From positions 114,128 through 178,127 of the forward strand of contig NZ_JAMDGZ010000012.1 of assembly GCF_028656935.1 (NCBI RefSeq): DNA of 64,000 nt, read 5' to 3'. Below, in pieces: positions 47,270 to 57,869 of the stretch. The stretch is from Pseudomonas rubra. GTDB taxonomy: Bacteria; Pseudomonadota; Gammaproteobacteria; Pseudomonadales; Pseudomonadaceae. The notes under the pieces are model-generated. The model saw nothing but the letters and a program-made list of their open reading frames with translations. It ran no database searches and was not told the origin of the DNA. The number at the start of each line of letters is the position of its first letter. The first letter of the stretch is position 1. Made by a program: the position numbers and the translations under genes.

Positions 47270-48834
47270 GCTTGTTCATCCACCCAGCGCTGTTCCAAGT
47301 GCGTGCGCGGCCCCTGAGGCGGTGTGCCGTGATGGCAGTGCAGCTCAGTGACATTCAGGCCGCGCGCAAGCAGACGCTCGCGCAAGTGGCCAAGCTGGCT
47401 TTCGATCAGTTGCGCGGTGCTGGGCAACTCAGCCCACAGCTGGCTCGACAGGCTGCCCTGGCTGATTTGCGCCTGCACCTGCAAAGGCCCCAGCGGATGC
47501 AGGTCGAAGGCCAGTTCGATGCGCCAGAGCATTTCCAGCGGATCGCGACGTTCGCGCTCCGGGTCGCTTTGCTGCTCCGGGGTTTCCTCGCGCTGCAGCT
47601 TCATCTGCAGCGGCATGAAATCCTGACCAGTGCGCAAAGGGATCTCCAGTTGCCAGGTGGTCTGCAGGTTGCCATCGGCGCTGGTGCCGGTCTTTTCCAG
47701 GCTCGCCAACTGATGGCTTTGCAGGCGCGAAATGGCCGCGGCGGCCAGGCGCAACAAATGCTCCAGGTCGCCTTCACCATCCTTGCTCTGCAATAGCCGT
47801 GAGGGCAGGGGAAAGCCTCCGGGCTGAGGGCGCGGGCTGACCTGGCCGAGCATGCCCAGGGCATTGCGGACCATGCCGGGCATGACCTGGGCCAACGTGC
47901 TGGCGGCCGCCGCCGGGTTGAAGGTGGTGTTAGCAGGCAACCCTGGCAGCAGTTGTGCCACCAGGCGCACCACTTGGGCCTTGAGGTCAGGGGCCAGTGC
48001 CGCAGGCAGGCCGGCCAGCAATTTGGCCTCAAGAAACACGCCGCTGTTGTTCAGGGCCTGGGCCAGGCCCTTGGGGTCGCTGAGCTGGCGCACATCCGGC
48101 AGGCTGGTCAACAGTTTGTCTACCGTGGCGCGCAGCTCGGTGCTCTGATTGCTGTCGCTGCGCAGCTGTTGCAAGGCATTGAGCAAGCCGGGCAGGGACG
48201 CCTGGCGACTCTGCTGGGTGCTCAGTTGCTGGCTGACCGCCAACTGCTCCTGGCGCCCGCTCAGTGGCACAAAGCTTAAGGAATGATCACCCTGCACCCG
48301 CGCGCTGAGCAGGCTGCCCACCGTAAGCGGGCGCGGGCTGTCGATGGCCAGGGTGGCGCCGGCCTGGGGGCCGCCGAGCAGCGTCACCAGCGAGCGGAAC
48401 TGGGCCAGTTGGCCGGCCGCTTGCGGCAGTGCCTGGCTGGTGACGACTTTGCCTTGCAGCAAGGTGCCCACCGGCAGTTGGCGAGTGTCGATACGGGTCA
48501 GGGTGGCGACGCTGCTGGCGATGGCCTGCTGCACGGTGATGGTCAGGTTGGCGCTGCTGTTCTGGCTCACCGCCAGCTGGCTGCCTTGGGCCAGGGGCAG
48601 GGGGCTGCTGGCCTGGACGTTGGTCTGTTTGCCGTTGTCCTGGGTCAACTTGAGCAGCATCTGGAAATCCTGGCCGACCTGACGCAGGGCCATTACCTCG
48701 GCCTTGGCGGTTTCACCCGGGGCCAGCAACGTCTGTTGCGGTTGCAGCAGGCGCAGCAGTTCGCCGGTCATCGCCGAGCGCAATTGCGGGTTGGCCGGGA
48801 TCTGTGGGCCGAGGTTGTTGATTTCGCCTGTCAT
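47266..48834 (-). CDS. Second FliK-like hook-length control domain protein
   Basis: A 522-residue protein, mostly disordered, Gln/Leu/Pro-rich in the first 370 residues. A Flg_hook-type C-terminal domain follows (about 385-510), with LEIPLRTGQDFMPLQMKL and FDLHPLGPLQVQAQIS. It is unlike the cluster fliK in sequence but of the same architecture. Paired with the FlhB-like gene behind it and set opposite to the flanking genes. Confidence 0.8.
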   Translation of the reverse strand: MTGEINNLGPQIPANPQLRSAMTGELLRLLQPQQTLLAPGETAKAEVMALRQVGQDFQMLLKLTQDNGKQTNVQASSPLPLAQGSQLAVSQNSSANLTITVQQAIASSVATLTRIDTRQLPVGTLLQGKVVTSQALPQAAGQLAQFRSLVTLLGGPQAGATLAIDSPRPLTVGSLLSARVQGDHSLSFVPLSGRQEQLAVSQQLSTQQSRQASLPGLLNALQQLRSDSNQSTELRATVDKLLTSLPDVRQLSDPKGLAQALNNSGVFLEAKLLAGLPAALAPDLKAQVVRLVAQLLPGLPANTTFNPAAAASTLAQVMPGMVRNALGMLGQVSPRPQPGGFPLPSRLLQSKDGEGDLEHLLRLAAAAISRLQSHQLASLEKTGTSADGNLQTTWQLEIPLRTGQDFMPLQMKLQREETPEQQSDPERERRDPLEMLWRIELAFDLHPLGPLQVQAQISQGSLSSQLWAELPSTAQLIESQLGHLRERLLARGLNVTELHCHHGTPPQGPRTHLEQRWVDEQA

Positions 48835-48862
48835 CCGCTCGCAACCTATTGAAATAGCCCTC

Positions 48863-48889
48863 TTTGCAGTAGGACATCACATGTATAAT
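48863..48889 (+). promoter_or_regulatory. Candidate promoter of the ccm operon
   Basis: TGTATAAT is a perfect -10 with an adjoining TG. No clear -35 hexamer stands at 16-18 bp. It lies about 110 bp before ccmA in the 163-bp gap shared with the divergent FliK-like gene. Confidence 0.45.
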
Positions 48890-48997
48890 GCCGCCCGATC
48901 TTTGGCGATCAGCGCGGCCGGGCCACATCGTCGTTGCCAGTATAACGGCAAGGCCGGGACCGACTTGAGACAGGCATCCCAAGCATAAGGCGAAACC

Positions 48998-49630
48998 GTG
49001 ACCCCTCATCTCCAAGCCGTGGGCCTGGCCTGCGAGCGCGATTGGCGAATGCTTTTCGAAAACCTCGAGTTGCACCTGGGTGCAGGCGACATGCTGCAGG
49101 TCAGCGGCCCCAACGGCAGCGGCAAGACCAGCTTGCTGCGCCTGCTGGCCGGCCTCATGAGCCCCACCGCCGGGCAGATCATGCTCAACGGCAATCCCTT
49201 GGTCGAGCAGCGCAACCAATTGGCCCGGATCCTCCTGTGGATCGGCCACGCCGCCGGTATCAAGGACTTGCTCAGCCCTGAAGAAAACCTGGCCTGGCTC
49301 TGCGCCCTGCATCGCCCGGCCGCGCCGGCTGCGATCCGCAAGGCCCTGGAAGCGGTGGGCCTGCGTGGTTTCGAAGATGTTCCCTGTCATACCCTGTCAG
49401 CCGGCCAGCAGCGCCGCGTAGCACTGGCCCGCCTGTACCTGGACAGCCCGCCGCTGTGGATCCTCGACGAGCCTTTCACGGCCCTCGACAAGCAGGGCGT
49501 GGCCCAGCTTGAAGCGCACCTGGCCGGCCATTGCGAGCGCGGTGGCATGGTCGTGCTGACCACCCACCATACGCTGGAGCGCAAGCCGTCCGGTTACCGT
49601 GAAATCAACTTGGGGCAGTGGGCCGCATGA
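48998..49630 (+). CDS. ccmA: Heme exporter ATPase CcmA
   Basis: A 210-residue ABC ATPase starting at GTG. Walker A GPNGSGKT (37-44), signature [14 protein letters not shown] and Walker [10 protein letters not shown] are intact. With CcmB and CcmC it drives release of holo-CcmE. First gene of the cytochrome c maturation operon, each gene overlapping or nearly touching the next. Confidence 0.97.
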   Translation: MTPHLQAVGLACERDWRMLFENLELHLGAGDMLQVSGPNGSGKTSLLRLLAGLMSPTAGQIMLNGNPLVEQRNQLARILLWIGHAAGIKDLLSPEENLAWLCALHRPAAPAAIRKALEAVGLRGFEDVPCHTLSAGQQRRVALARLYLDSPPLWILDEPFTALDKQGVAQLEAHLAGHCERGGMVVLTTHHTLERKPSGYREINLGQWAA

Positions 49631-50295
49631 GTGTGTTTGTGCTGTTGTTGCGTCGCGAGGCTCGCCTGTTGTGCCGGCGCCCGGCCGAACTGGCCAACCC
49701 GCTGGTGTTCTTCGCCATCGTTGTCGCGCTGTTCCCGTTGGCGGTGGGGCCCGAGACTCAATTGTTGCAAACCTTGTCCCCAGGGTTGGTCTGGGTAGCC
49801 GCACTTTTATCGGTTCTGCTCCCGCTGGACGGGCTTTTCCGCAGTGATTTCGAGGACGGATCGCTCGAACAGTGGGTCCTTTCGTCGCACCCCTTGCCAC
49901 TTCTGGTATTGGCAAAAGTGCTGGCACACTGGGCCTTTTCCGGGCTGGCACTGGTATTGTTGGCACCCTTGCTGGCGCTGATGCTCGGCCTGCCTGCGGA
50001 GTGCCTGCCGGTACTGGTGGCATCGCTTTTGCTCGGTACTCCGGTATTGAGCCTGTTGGGTGCGGTGGGTGCGGCCCTGACAGTCGGCTTGAAACGTGGC
50101 GGCCTGCTGCTGGCGCTACTTATTTTGCCGTTATATATCCCGGTATTGATCCTGGGCAGTGGCGCCTTGCAGGCGGCATTGCAAGCTATGCCGGCGACCG
50201 GTTATCTGCTCTGGCTTGGCAGCCTGACCGCCTTGGCAGTAACTCTGGCACCCTTTGCAATAGCGGCTGGCCTGAAGATCAGCGTCGGCGAATAA
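49627..50295 (+). CDS. ccmB: Heme exporter membrane protein CcmB
   Basis: A 222-residue membrane protein with six hydrophobic segments. ATG 49627 overlaps the ccmA stop. The region [19 protein letters not shown] is typical of the family. It is the permease partner of CcmA. Confidence 0.96.
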   Translation: MSVFVLLLRREARLLCRRPAELANPLVFFAIVVALFPLAVGPETQLLQTLSPGLVWVAALLSVLLPLDGLFRSDFEDGSLEQWVLSSHPLPLLVLAKVLAHWAFSGLALVLLAPLLALMLGLPAECLPVLVASLLLGTPVLSLLGAVGAALTVGLKRGGLLLALLILPLYIPVLILGSGALQAALQAMPATGYLLWLGSLTALAVTLAPFAIAAGLKISVGE

Positions 50296-50338
50296 TGAGG
50301 TCTGGGCACAGCCCAGCAAAGACCCTGGATGTACCGTG

Positions 50339-51115
50339 ATGAAAAGCAGCGCAATCAGCTGGACGTGGTTTCACAAGCTGGGTTCACCCAAATGGTTCTA
50401 TTCCATCAGCGGGCGCATGCTGCCCTGGCTGGCGATCTCAGCCGTGCTGCTGATCGCCATCGGCGTCGTCTGGGGCCTGGCCTTCGCGCCCCAGGACTAC
50501 CAGCAAGGTAACAGCTTCAGGATCATCTACATTCATGTGCCGGCGGCAATGCTTGCCCAATCCTGCTACGTGATGCTGGCGGTGGCCGGGGTGGTGGGGC
50601 TGGTGTGGAAGATGAAGATTGCCGACGTCGCCCTGCAGTGCGCAGCGCCCATCGGTGCCTGGATGACTGCCGTGGCGCTGGTCACCGGGGCCATCTGGGG
50701 CAAGCCGACCTGGGGCAGTTGGTGGGTCTGGGATGCACGGCTGACGTCGATGCTGATCCTGCTGTTTCTGTACTTCGGCCTGATTGCCCTGGGCCAGGCG
50801 ATCAGCAATCGCGAGAGCGCGGCCAAGGCCTGCGCGGTGCTGGCCATTGTCGGGGTGATCAACATCCCGATCATCAAGTACTCGGTGGAGTGGTGGAACA
50901 CCTTGCACCAGGGCGCCACCTTCACCCTCACCGAAAAGCCGGCAATGCCCGCCGAAATGTGGCTGCCGCTGCTGCTGACCGTGCTGGGCTTCTATTGCTT
51001 CTTCGGCGCCGTGCTGCTGCTGCGCATGCGCCTTGAAGTACTCAAGCGCGAGGCACGCGCCAGTTGGGTCAAGGAGGAGGTATTGAACAGCCTGGGTCGG
51101 GAGGCGGCACGATGA
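50339..51115 (+). CDS. ccmC: Heme exporter protein CcmC
   Basis: A 258-residue six-helix membrane protein with the tryptophan-rich heme-handling block [16 protein letters not shown]. It loads heme onto CcmE. ATG 50339 is taken; GTG 50336 is possible. It follows ccmB by 43 bp. Confidence 0.96.
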   Translation: MKSSAISWTWFHKLGSPKWFYSISGRMLPWLAISAVLLIAIGVVWGLAFAPQDYQQGNSFRIIYIHVPAAMLAQSCYVMLAVAGVVGLVWKMKIADVALQCAAPIGAWMTAVALVTGAIWGKPTWGSWWVWDARLTSMLILLFLYFGLIALGQAISNRESAAKACAVLAIVGVINIPIIKYSVEWWNTLHQGATFTLTEKPAMPAEMWLPLLLTVLGFYCFFGAVLLLRMRLEVLKREARASWVKEEVLNSLGREAAR

Positions 51116-51288
51116 GCTTTGCCTCCTTCAGTGATTTTCTCGCCATGGGCCATCACGGCCTGTACGTCTGGTCGGCCTACGGCATCTGCCTGCTGGTGCT
51201 GGCCTTCAACGTCGCCGCGCCCGTGCGCGCCAAGCGCCGTTACCTGCAAGAACAGGCGCGCCGTCTGCGCCGGGAGAACAAACCGTGA
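51112..51288 (+). CDS. ccmD: Heme exporter accessory protein CcmD
   Basis: A 58-residue single-pass protein (transmembrane segment about 18-36) with a very basic C-terminus. ATG overlaps the ccmC stop and its own stop overlaps ccmE. It stabilises the CcmABC-CcmE complex. Confidence 0.93.
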   Translation: MSFASFSDFLAMGHHGLYVWSAYGICLLVLAFNVAAPVRAKRRYLQEQARRLRRENKP

Positions 51289-51740
51289 ATCCGCAGCGTA
51301 AGAAGCGTCTGTTCATCATCCTCGGCCTGCTGGCCGGTATCGGTATCGCTGTCGGCCTGGCCCTGAGCGCTCTGCAACAGAACATCAACCTGTTTTACAC
51401 CCCGACCCAGATCGCCAATGGCGAAGCGCCGCTGGACACCCGCATCCGCGCCGGTGGCATGGTCGAGAAAGGCTCGCTGCAACGCTCCGGCGATTCGCTG
51501 GACGTGCGCTTTGTGGTGACCGACTTCAACAAGTCGGTGCCGATCACTTACCGTGGCATCCTCCCGGACTTGTTCCGTGAAGGGCAGGGCATCGTCGCCC
51601 TGGGCAAGCTCAATGCTGAAGGCGTGGTGGTGGCCGATGAAGTGCTGGCCAAGCACGACGAGAAGTACATGCCGCCGGAGGTCACCAAGGCCCTCAAGGA
51701 AAGCGGCCAGCTCGCCACCGATGCCGGAGCCAAGCCATGA
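51285..51740 (+). CDS. ccmE: Periplasmic heme chaperone CcmE
   Basis: A 151-residue membrane-anchored protein (N-terminal helix about 9-28). The covalent heme site is His in [13 protein letters not shown] (H-x3-Y). GTG start within the ccmD stop. It carries heme from CcmC to CcmF. Confidence 0.97.
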   Translation: MNPQRKKRLFIILGLLAGIGIAVGLALSALQQNINLFYTPTQIANGEAPLDTRIRAGGMVEKGSLQRSGDSLDVRFVVTDFNKSVPITYRGILPDLFREGQGIVALGKLNAEGVVVADEVLAKHDEKYMPPEVTKALKESGQLATDAGAKP

Positions 51741-53725
51741 ATGCGGCATTGATCATTCCCGAACTGGGCCAACTGGCGATGATCCTGGCGATCTGTTTCG
51801 CCTGTGTCCAGGCCACCGTCCCGCTGCTCGGCGCCTGGCGCGGCGACAGCCTGTGGATGAGCCTGGCGCGCCCGGCGGCCTGGGGCCAGTTTGCTTTCCT
51901 GGCATTCGCCTTCGCCTGCCTTACCCATGCCTTCATGACCGACAACTTCTCGGTCGCCTATGTCGCCAACAACTCCAACAGCGCCTTGCCCTGGTACTTC
52001 AAGTTCAGCGCCGTGTGGGGTGCACACGAAGGTTCGCTGCTGCTCTGGGCGATGATCCTCGGCGGCTGGACTTTCGCCGTGTCGATCTTCTCCCGGCAAT
52101 TGCCGCAGGTGATGCTGGCGCGGGTACTGGCGGTAATGGGCATGATCAGTGTCGGCTTCCTGTCGTTCCTGATCATCACCTCCAATCCGTTCAAACGCTT
52201 GTTGCCGCAAATGCCGAGCGATGGCGCCGACCTCAACCCGCTGCTGCAGGACATCGGCCTGATCGTCCACCCGCCGATGTTGTACATGGGCTACGTGGGC
52301 TTCTCGGTGGCCTTTGCCTTCGCCATTGCCGCCTTGCTCGGCGGCCGTCTGGACGCCGCCTGGGCCCGCTGGTCGCGGCCGTGGACCATCGTTGCCTGGG
52401 CCTTCCTCGGCATCGGTATCACCCTCGGATCGTGGTGGGCTTATTACGAACTGGGCTGGGGCGGCTGGTGGTTCTGGGACCCGGTCGAGAACGCCTCGTT
52501 CATGCCCTGGCTGGTCGGTACCGCGCTGATTCACTCGTTGGCGGTCACCGAGAAGCGTGGCGTGTTCAAGAGCTGGACGGTGTTGCTGGCCATTGCCGCC
52601 TTCTCCCTGAGCCTGTTGGGGACCTTCCTGGTGCGCTCCGGGGTGCTGACCTCGGTGCATGCTTTTGCCTCGGACCCCGAGCGCGGCATTTTCATCCTGA
52701 TCTTCCTGCTATTCGTGGTCGGTGGTTCGCTGACCCTGTTCGCCCTGCGCGCACCGGTGGTCAAGAGTCAGGTCGGTTTTGCCCTGTGGTCGCGGGAAAC
52801 CCTGCTGCTGGCAAATAACCTGGTGCTGGTGGTAGCGGCGTCGATGATTCTGCTCGGCACCTTGTACCCGTTGATCCTCGATGCCCTGACCGGCGCCAAG
52901 CTGTCGGTCGGCCCGCCGTACTTTGACGCGCTGTTTATTCCGTTGATGGCGCTACTGATGGTGGTGATGGCGGTGGGCGTGCTCGTGCGCTGGAAAGACA
53001 CCCCGAGCAAATGGCTGCTGGGCATGCTTACCCCGGTGTTGATCGGCAGTGCGGTGCTGGCGCCGATCGGCGGCCTGCTGGTGGATGATTTCGACTGGCA
53101 GGTGCTGACCACCTTCGCCCTGGCCGCCTGGATCATCCTCGCCGGTGCCCGCGACATCCTCGACAAGACTCGCCATAAAGGCCTGTTCAAGGGCCTGCGT
53201 GGCCTGAGCCGCAGCTACTGGGGCATGCATGTCGCGCACCTGGGCATGGCGGTGTGCGCCCTGGGCGTGGTGCTGTCGAGCAACAACAGTGCCGAGCGCG
53301 ACCTGCGCCTGGCACCGGGCGAGTCGGTGGAACTGGCCGGTTATCAGTTCATCTTCGAAGGTGCCAAGCATTTCGAAGGGCCGAACTTCACCTCCGACAA
53401 GGGCACCGTGCGGGTGGTCGAAAACGGCCGCGAGATCAGCGTGCTGCACCCGGAAAAACGTCTGTACACGGTGCAGCAGTCGATGATGACCGAAGCCGGT
53501 ATCGATGCCGGTTTCACCCGTGACCTCTATGTCGCCCTCGGCGAGCCGCTGGATAACGGTGCCTGGGCGGTGCGGGTGCACGTCAAGCCATTCGTACGCT
53601 GGATCTGGCTGGGCGGTTTGCTGACCGGCCTGGGCGGCTTGCTGGCGGCACTGGACGGGCGCTATCGAGTCAAGGTGAAAACCCGTGTGCGTGAGGCACT
53701 GGGCATGTCTGGAGCAACTGCATGA
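51737..53725 (+). CDS. ccmF: Cytochrome c heme lyase subunit CcmF
   Basis: A 662-residue protein with about 15 membrane segments. The WWD motif [19 protein letters not shown] is intact, as is the HEGSLLLW region. It attaches heme to apocytochrome with CcmH and CcmI. Confidence 0.97.
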   Translation: MNAALIIPELGQLAMILAICFACVQATVPLLGAWRGDSLWMSLARPAAWGQFAFLAFAFACLTHAFMTDNFSVAYVANNSNSALPWYFKFSAVWGAHEGSLLLWAMILGGWTFAVSIFSRQLPQVMLARVLAVMGMISVGFLSFLIITSNPFKRLLPQMPSDGADLNPLLQDIGLIVHPPMLYMGYVGFSVAFAFAIAALLGGRLDAAWARWSRPWTIVAWAFLGIGITLGSWWAYYELGWGGWWFWDPVENASFMPWLVGTALIHSLAVTEKRGVFKSWTVLLAIAAFSLSLLGTFLVRSGVLTSVHAFASDPERGIFILIFLLFVVGGSLTLFALRAPVVKSQVGFALWSRETLLLANNLVLVVAASMILLGTLYPLILDALTGAKLSVGPPYFDALFIPLMALLMVVMAVGVLVRWKDTPSKWLLGMLTPVLIGSAVLAPIGGLLVDDFDWQVLTTFALAAWIILAGARDILDKTRHKGLFKGLRGLSRSYWGMHVAHLGMAVCALGVVLSSNNSAERDLRLAPGESVELAGYQFIFEGAKHFEGPNFTSDKGTVRVVENGREISVLHPEKRLYTVQQSMMTEAGIDAGFTRDLYVALGEPLDNGAWAVRVHVKPFVRWIWLGGLLTGLGGLLAALDGRYRVKVKTRVREALGMSGATA

Positions 53726-54255
53726 AGCGTTGGATCATGGTGCTGCCGCTGGCGGTGTTTCTGCTGGTGGCGGTGTTTCTCTACCGCGGCCTGTTTCTCG
53801 ACCCGAGCGAGTTGCCGTCGGCAATGATCGGCAAGCCGTTCCCGGCCTTTGCCCTGCAATCGGTCGACGGCAAGCCGCTGACCGAGGCCGACCTGCTCGG
53901 CAAGCCGGCGCTGGTCAACGTCTGGGCCACTTGGTGCCCGTCGTGCAAGGTCGAGCACCCGTACCTGAACAAGTTGGCCGAGCAGGGCGTGGTGATCCAC
54001 GGGGTCAACTACAAGGATGACAACGCCGCCGCATTGAAATGGCTGGCCGAGTTCCACAACCCCTACCAGCTCGACATCCGTGACGAGCAGGGCAGCCTGG
54101 GCCTGGACCTGGGGGTGTACGGCGCGCCGGAAACCTTCCTGATCGACGCCAAGGGCATCATCCGCTACAAGCACGTCGGTGTCGTCGACGCCACCGTCTG
54201 GCGCGAGCAGTTGGCGCCGCAGTACCAGGGCCTGGTCGATGAGGCCAAGCCATGA
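53722..54255 (+). CDS. ccmG: Thioredoxin-like protein CcmG (DsbE)
   Basis: A 177-residue periplasmic thioredoxin anchored by an N-terminal helix (about 5-22). Active site WCPSC in NVWATWCPSCKVEHP, and the later cis-Pro block GVYGAPETFLID. It keeps apocytochrome CXXCH cysteines reduced. Confidence 0.97.
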   Translation: MKRWIMVLPLAVFLLVAVFLYRGLFLDPSELPSAMIGKPFPAFALQSVDGKPLTEADLLGKPALVNVWATWCPSCKVEHPYLNKLAEQGVVIHGVNYKDDNAAALKWLAEFHNPYQLDIRDEQGSLGLDLGVYGAPETFLIDAKGIIRYKHVGVVDATVWREQLAPQYQGLVDEAKP

Positions 54256-54728
54256 AGCGCTGGCTGGCAGCCGTCGTGCTCGGCCTGAGCCTGGCCGGAG
54301 TAACCCAGGCGGCGATCGATACCTATCAGTTTGCCGATGAAGCCGAGCGTGCGCGTTATCACGATCTGACCAAGGAACTGCGCTGCCCCAAGTGCCAGAA
54401 CCAGGACATCGCCGACTCCAACGCACCGATCGCCGCCGACCTGCGCCGGGAGATCTTCCGCATGCTCGGCGAAGGCAAGAGCAATCAGCAGATCATCGAC
54501 TTCATGGTCGATCGCTACGGTGACTTTGTGCGCTACAAGCCGGCCCTGAGCGCCCGCACCTGGCTGCTGTGGTTCGGCCCGGGGGCGTTGCTGCTGGGTG
54601 GCTTTACCGTGCTTGCACTGATCGTGCGCAAGCGCCGTGGCCAGGCTGCTGCAGGTTCTGCCGACCTTTCCGCCGAGGAGCGTGAGCGCCTCGCCAAATT
54701 GCTGGACAAAGAACAGACCCATGACTGA
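54252..54728 (+). CDS. ccmH: Cytochrome c maturation protein CcmH (CcmL-type)
   Basis: A 158-residue protein with signal peptide (about 1-20), the redox motif LRCPKCQNQ and one transmembrane helix (about 100-122). It corresponds to the N-terminal half of E. coli CcmH; the C-terminal half is the next gene. Confidence 0.95.
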   Translation: MKRWLAAVVLGLSLAGVTQAAIDTYQFADEAERARYHDLTKELRCPKCQNQDIADSNAPIAADLRREIFRMLGEGKSNQQIIDFMVDRYGDFVRYKPALSARTWLLWFGPGALLLGGFTVLALIVRKRRGQAAAGSADLSAEERERLAKLLDKEQTHD

Positions 54729-55923
54729 TTTCTGGCTTGCTGCAGGCCTGCTGTTGCTGGTGGCCCTGAGCTTTTTGCTGATCCCGGTGTTGCGCGGCCG
54801 TCGTGCGCAACAGGAAGAAGACCGTACCGCCCTCAACGTTGCCCTGTACCAGGAACGCGTGGCCGAGCTGGCTGCCCAGCAGGCGGCCGGGGTGCTCGAT
54901 GCCGAGCAGTTCGGCAAGGGCCGTGACGAGGCCGCCCGCGAGTTGCTGGCCGATACCGAGGGCGCCGAACCGCAACGCCTGGGCCGCCTGGGCAAACCGT
55001 TGCCGCTGCTTGCGGCGGTGCTGGTGCCGCTGATGGGCCTGGGCCTGTACCTGCACTTTGGCGCCAGCGAGCAGGTCGAGCTGACCCAGCAATTTGCCAA
55101 GGCGCCGCAGTCCATGGAAGAAATGACCCGCCGCCTGGAGTTGGCGGTGCAGGCCCAGCCAGACTCGGCCGAAGGCCTGTACTTCCTCGGCCGTGCCTAC
55201 ATGGCCCAGGAGCGTCCCGCCGATGCGGCCAAGGTCTTCGAACGTGCGGTGGCGGTTGCCGGGCGTGAGCCGGAGCTGCTCGGGCAATGGGCCCAAGCGG
55301 TTTACTTTGCCAATAACAAACAGTGGAACGCCCAGACCCAGGCCCTGACCGACGAAGCACTCAAGGCCGACGCGAACGAAGTCACCAGCCTGGGCCTGCT
55401 CGGCATCGCTGCTTTTGAGTCCGAGCACTACCAGCAAGCCATCGACTACTGGAACCGCCTGTTGACTCAACTGCCTGACGGCGACGCTTCGCGGGCAGCG
55501 CTGCAAGGCGGCATCGACCGGGCCAGCGACAAGCTCAAGGCCGGCGCAGGCAAGCTCGCGCCAGCGCTTGCCGAGCAAGCCACGGCACGCCTGAAGGTGC
55601 GGGTGGAACTGGCGGCGGCGCTCAAGGACAAGGTCAAGGCCGATGACACCGTGTTCATCTTCGCCCGGGCAAGTTCCGGCCCGCCGATGCCGCTGGCAGC
55701 CAAGCGGGTTACCGTGGCCCAGCTGCCGATCGAGGTCGAGCTGAGCGACAGCGACGCGATGATGCCGAACATGAAACTGTCGAGCTTCCCTGAAGTCCAA
55801 CTGGTTGCGCGCATCTCTCGCGCTGGTCAGCCGACCCAGGGCGAATGGATTGGCAAGGGGGCTCCGCTGGCCAGCAGCACTACCGCTGCGCAACACCTGA
55901 CCATCGACAGCCCGGACCAGTAA
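54721..55923 (+). CDS. ccmI: Cytochrome c maturation protein CcmI
   Basis: A 400-residue protein. ATG 54721 overlaps the ccmH stop by 8 bp. Two transmembrane helices (about 3-22 and about 95-115), TPR repeats (about 140-270) and a C-terminal periplasmic domain follow. It holds apocytochromes for heme ligation. Confidence 0.94.
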   Translation: MTDFWLAAGLLLLVALSFLLIPVLRGRRAQQEEDRTALNVALYQERVAELAAQQAAGVLDAEQFGKGRDEAARELLADTEGAEPQRLGRLGKPLPLLAAVLVPLMGLGLYLHFGASEQVELTQQFAKAPQSMEEMTRRLELAVQAQPDSAEGLYFLGRAYMAQERPADAAKVFERAVAVAGREPELLGQWAQAVYFANNKQWNAQTQALTDEALKADANEVTSLGLLGIAAFESEHYQQAIDYWNRLLTQLPDGDASRAALQGGIDRASDKLKAGAGKLAPALAEQATARLKVRVELAAALKDKVKADDTVFIFARASSGPPMPLAAKRVTVAQLPIEVELSDSDAMMPNMKLSSFPEVQLVARISRAGQPTQGEWIGKGAPLASSTTAAQHLTIDSPDQ

Positions 55924-55933
55924 GAGAGCGCCT

Positions 55934-56347
55934 ATGAACAGCATCGCCCGCCTGACCCTTCTTTGCCTGGTTGCGGGCTTGAGTGCATGTACCGTTCATC
56001 AGCCCTCCGAACCTACCGCGCCACCCATCCAGACCCTGCCGCCAGTCCCGAGCAGCAAGCCTGTGCCCAAGCCGGGCGCAGTGCCGAGCAAGCCAACCGT
56101 CACCCCGGCGCCCAAGCCGGTACAGCGCACCTCACCCAGTTTTGCACCACCGCCCGGTGGCGCCAGCCACTGGGATCCACGCCTGGGGGTGTACGTACTC
56201 GACGGCAAGAGCAACACCTTCTACCGCCAGCGCACCTACTACCGCTGGAACAACGGCTGGAGCTGGTCGACCAACCTCAATGGCCCCTGGCAGGAAACCG
56301 ACAGCAGTGGCGTGCCGGGTGGCCTGGGCCGGGCTTTCGGCCAGTAG
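55934..56347 (+). CDS. Putative lipoprotein, proline-rich
   Basis: A 137-residue protein with a signal peptide and lipobox LSAC (Cys19). Residues 22-72 are Pro-rich. The aromatic C-terminus has YVLDGKSNTFYRQRTYYRW. It follows ccmI by 10 bp and so probably shares its transcript. No function recognised. Confidence 0.8.
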   Translation: MNSIARLTLLCLVAGLSACTVHQPSEPTAPPIQTLPPVPSSKPVPKPGAVPSKPTVTPAPKPVQRTSPSFAPPPGGASHWDPRLGVYVLDGKSNTFYRQRTYYRWNNGWSWSTNLNGPWQETDSSGVPGGLGRAFGQ

Positions 56348-56350
56348 CTC

Positions 56351-56375
56351 TGTCGGCGCAGGCTTGCCCCACGAT
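56351..56375. repeat. Degenerate REP remnant
   Basis: GTCGGCGCAGGCTTGCCCCACGAT is close to one arm of the REP found elsewhere, with several changes. Low confidence. Confidence 0.35.
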
Positions 56376-56422
56376 GGCCTGCTAGACTTGGCGCCTACCT
56401 CTCCCAGCAAGGAGCCTTGACC

Positions 56423-56830
56423 ATGTCCCTGGAAAAACACGGCAGTTGCCTGTGCGGCGCCGTCAAACTCAGCGTCAGCCTGGAAAAAGCCAGCGTCAAT
56501 GCCTGCCATTGCAGCATGTGCCGGCAGTGGGGCGGCGGGCCGTTCCTGTCGGTGCACTGCGCAGAACCGGTGAAGTTCACCAGCGCTCAGCCAGTGTTCC
56601 ATGACTCATCCGAGTGGGCCCAGCGCGGTTTTTGCGGCACCTGCGGCACACACCTGTTGTACCGGCTCAAATCCGGCCATTTCGATGCGGTGTCGGTCGG
56701 TGTGCTTGAGGGCGATACCGACTGGGCTTTCGACCTGCAGGTGTATGTCGACAAGAAACCGGGCTACTACTGTTTCGCCAACCAGACCGAAGAAATGACC
56801 GCAGCACAAGTTGAGGCCATGTTCAACTGA
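56423..56830 (+). CDS. GFA-family (CENP-V/GFA fold) zinc protein
   Basis: A 135-residue protein with the zinc ligands CLCG, CHCSMC and CGTCGTH in the order of the glutathione-dependent formaldehyde-activating fold. ATG 56423 follows AAGGAG. Members seldom have proven formaldehyde activity, so the enzyme name should not be transferred. Converges with the LysR gene, with an 8-bp overlap. Confidence 0.9.
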   Translation: MSLEKHGSCLCGAVKLSVSLEKASVNACHCSMCRQWGGGPFLSVHCAEPVKFTSAQPVFHDSSEWAQRGFCGTCGTHLLYRLKSGHFDAVSVGVLEGDTDWAFDLQVYVDKKPGYYCFANQTEEMTAAQVEAMFN

Positions 56831-57716
56831 GGGCCAGCAGCCAGTCCTCGAACACCTGCGCCGCTGGCGAGCGCAGGGCCTGTTTGTCGTGTACCAGGTA
56901 GTCGGCTTGCCCGGTGTGCACGACAAACGCTGACACCTGGCGGATCGAGCCATTATCGATGCGCTCGCGGGCCATGAACTCCCAACCCAGGCCCACCCCC
57001 ATACCCTGCATGACCGCCTCGAACACCAGGTTGACCTGGTTGAAGGTCGCCGCATCCGCTGGCGCCTGATAGCGCAAGCCCTGGTGGGCGAACCAGTCCT
57101 GCCAGTCCAGGCAGTTCCAGGCCGAGGCATCCAGCTGAATCAACGGTAATGCTTGCAGCTCGCTCAATGAATGCACGGTGGGTAGGGCACGTTTGACGCT
57201 GGCTATCGGATAGATGGCCTCATCGAACAACTTGCTGGCCTTGAGTGAACTCCAGTGGCCATGGCCATAGAGGATGCCAAAGTCGTAGTTGCCGATATCG
57301 CTCTCGCTGATTTCGTTGTTGGCGTGGATGTTCACCGTCAGATCCGGGTGCTGCTCGTTGAAGCGCAGCAGACGTGGGAACAACCAGTACTGGGCCACCG
57401 CATGGGTGCAGATGACGCTGACGTTGCGGCTGCCGTGGCCGCTTTTCAGGCGCAGCACCTTGGCCAGCAGGCTTTCGAGCATGGGTTCGACGATGGCGTT
57501 GAAACCCTCGCCGGCGGGCGTCAGGGCAATGCCCCGGGCACGGCGCTCGAACAGCACTGCGCCCAGGTGTTCTTCCAGCACCTTGATCTGTTTGCTCACA
57601 GCGCTCTGGGTCAGGTACAGCTCGCTGGCGGCGCGGGTAAAACTGCCGCTGCGCACCACCGCCTCGAAGGCGATCAGGGTATCCAGTGGCGGCAGGTGGC
57701 GGCTGAAGCGGCTCAT
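56823..57716 (-). CDS. LysR-family transcriptional regulator (GcvA-like)
   Basis: A 297-residue regulator. The N-terminal winged helix-turn-helix (about 10-70) reads SFTRAASELYLTQSAVSKQI. The effector domain (about 95-290) looks like the GcvA/AmpR group (VSVICTHAVAQYWLFPRL). The longer upstream frame is not supported; the ATG starts MSRFSRHLPPLDTL. Divergent from the EamA transporter, which it probably controls. Confidence 0.92.
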   Translation of the reverse strand: MSRFSRHLPPLDTLIAFEAVVRSGSFTRAASELYLTQSAVSKQIKVLEEHLGAVLFERRARGIALTPAGEGFNAIVEPMLESLLAKVLRLKSGHGSRNVSVICTHAVAQYWLFPRLLRFNEQHPDLTVNIHANNEISESDIGNYDFGILYGHGHWSSLKASKLFDEAIYPIASVKRALPTVHSLSELQALPLIQLDASAWNCLDWQDWFAHQGLRYQAPADAATFNQVNLVFEAVMQGMGVGLGWEFMARERIDNGSIRQVSAFVVHTGQADYLVHDKQALRSPAAQVFEDWLLALS

Positions 57717-57731
57717 GTGACAATCCAGTCT

Positions 57732-57796
57732 GGGGAATGCCTGAATCATAAGGTTGATGCTTTCAGCAGGGAAGGTATTCTCCAGGGGAATGCCTG
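57732..57796. promoter_or_regulatory. Direct repeats in the LysR-transporter gap, candidate operator
   Basis: GGGGAATGCCTG occurs twice, at 57732 and 57785, with starts 53 bp apart (five helical turns). It lies between divergent genes, where a LysR regulator would bind. Confidence 0.45.
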
Positions 57797-57869
57797 CATG
57801 CCGAATGATCTTTTGTCCGAACGGCGCCCGAGCGTTAGCCTGCGCACTTTGTTGAACAGGAGAGGGCAA

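Noticed and set aside
56423..56830. Glutathione-dependent formaldehyde-activating enzyme activity
   Set aside because: The zinc-fold is clear, but this activity is not established for most members, so only the family is called.
57255..57869. Long N-terminal extension of the EamA transporter frame
   Set aside because: The stretch is antisense to the LysR gene and not membrane-like; the GTG at 57870 has a strong ribosome site.
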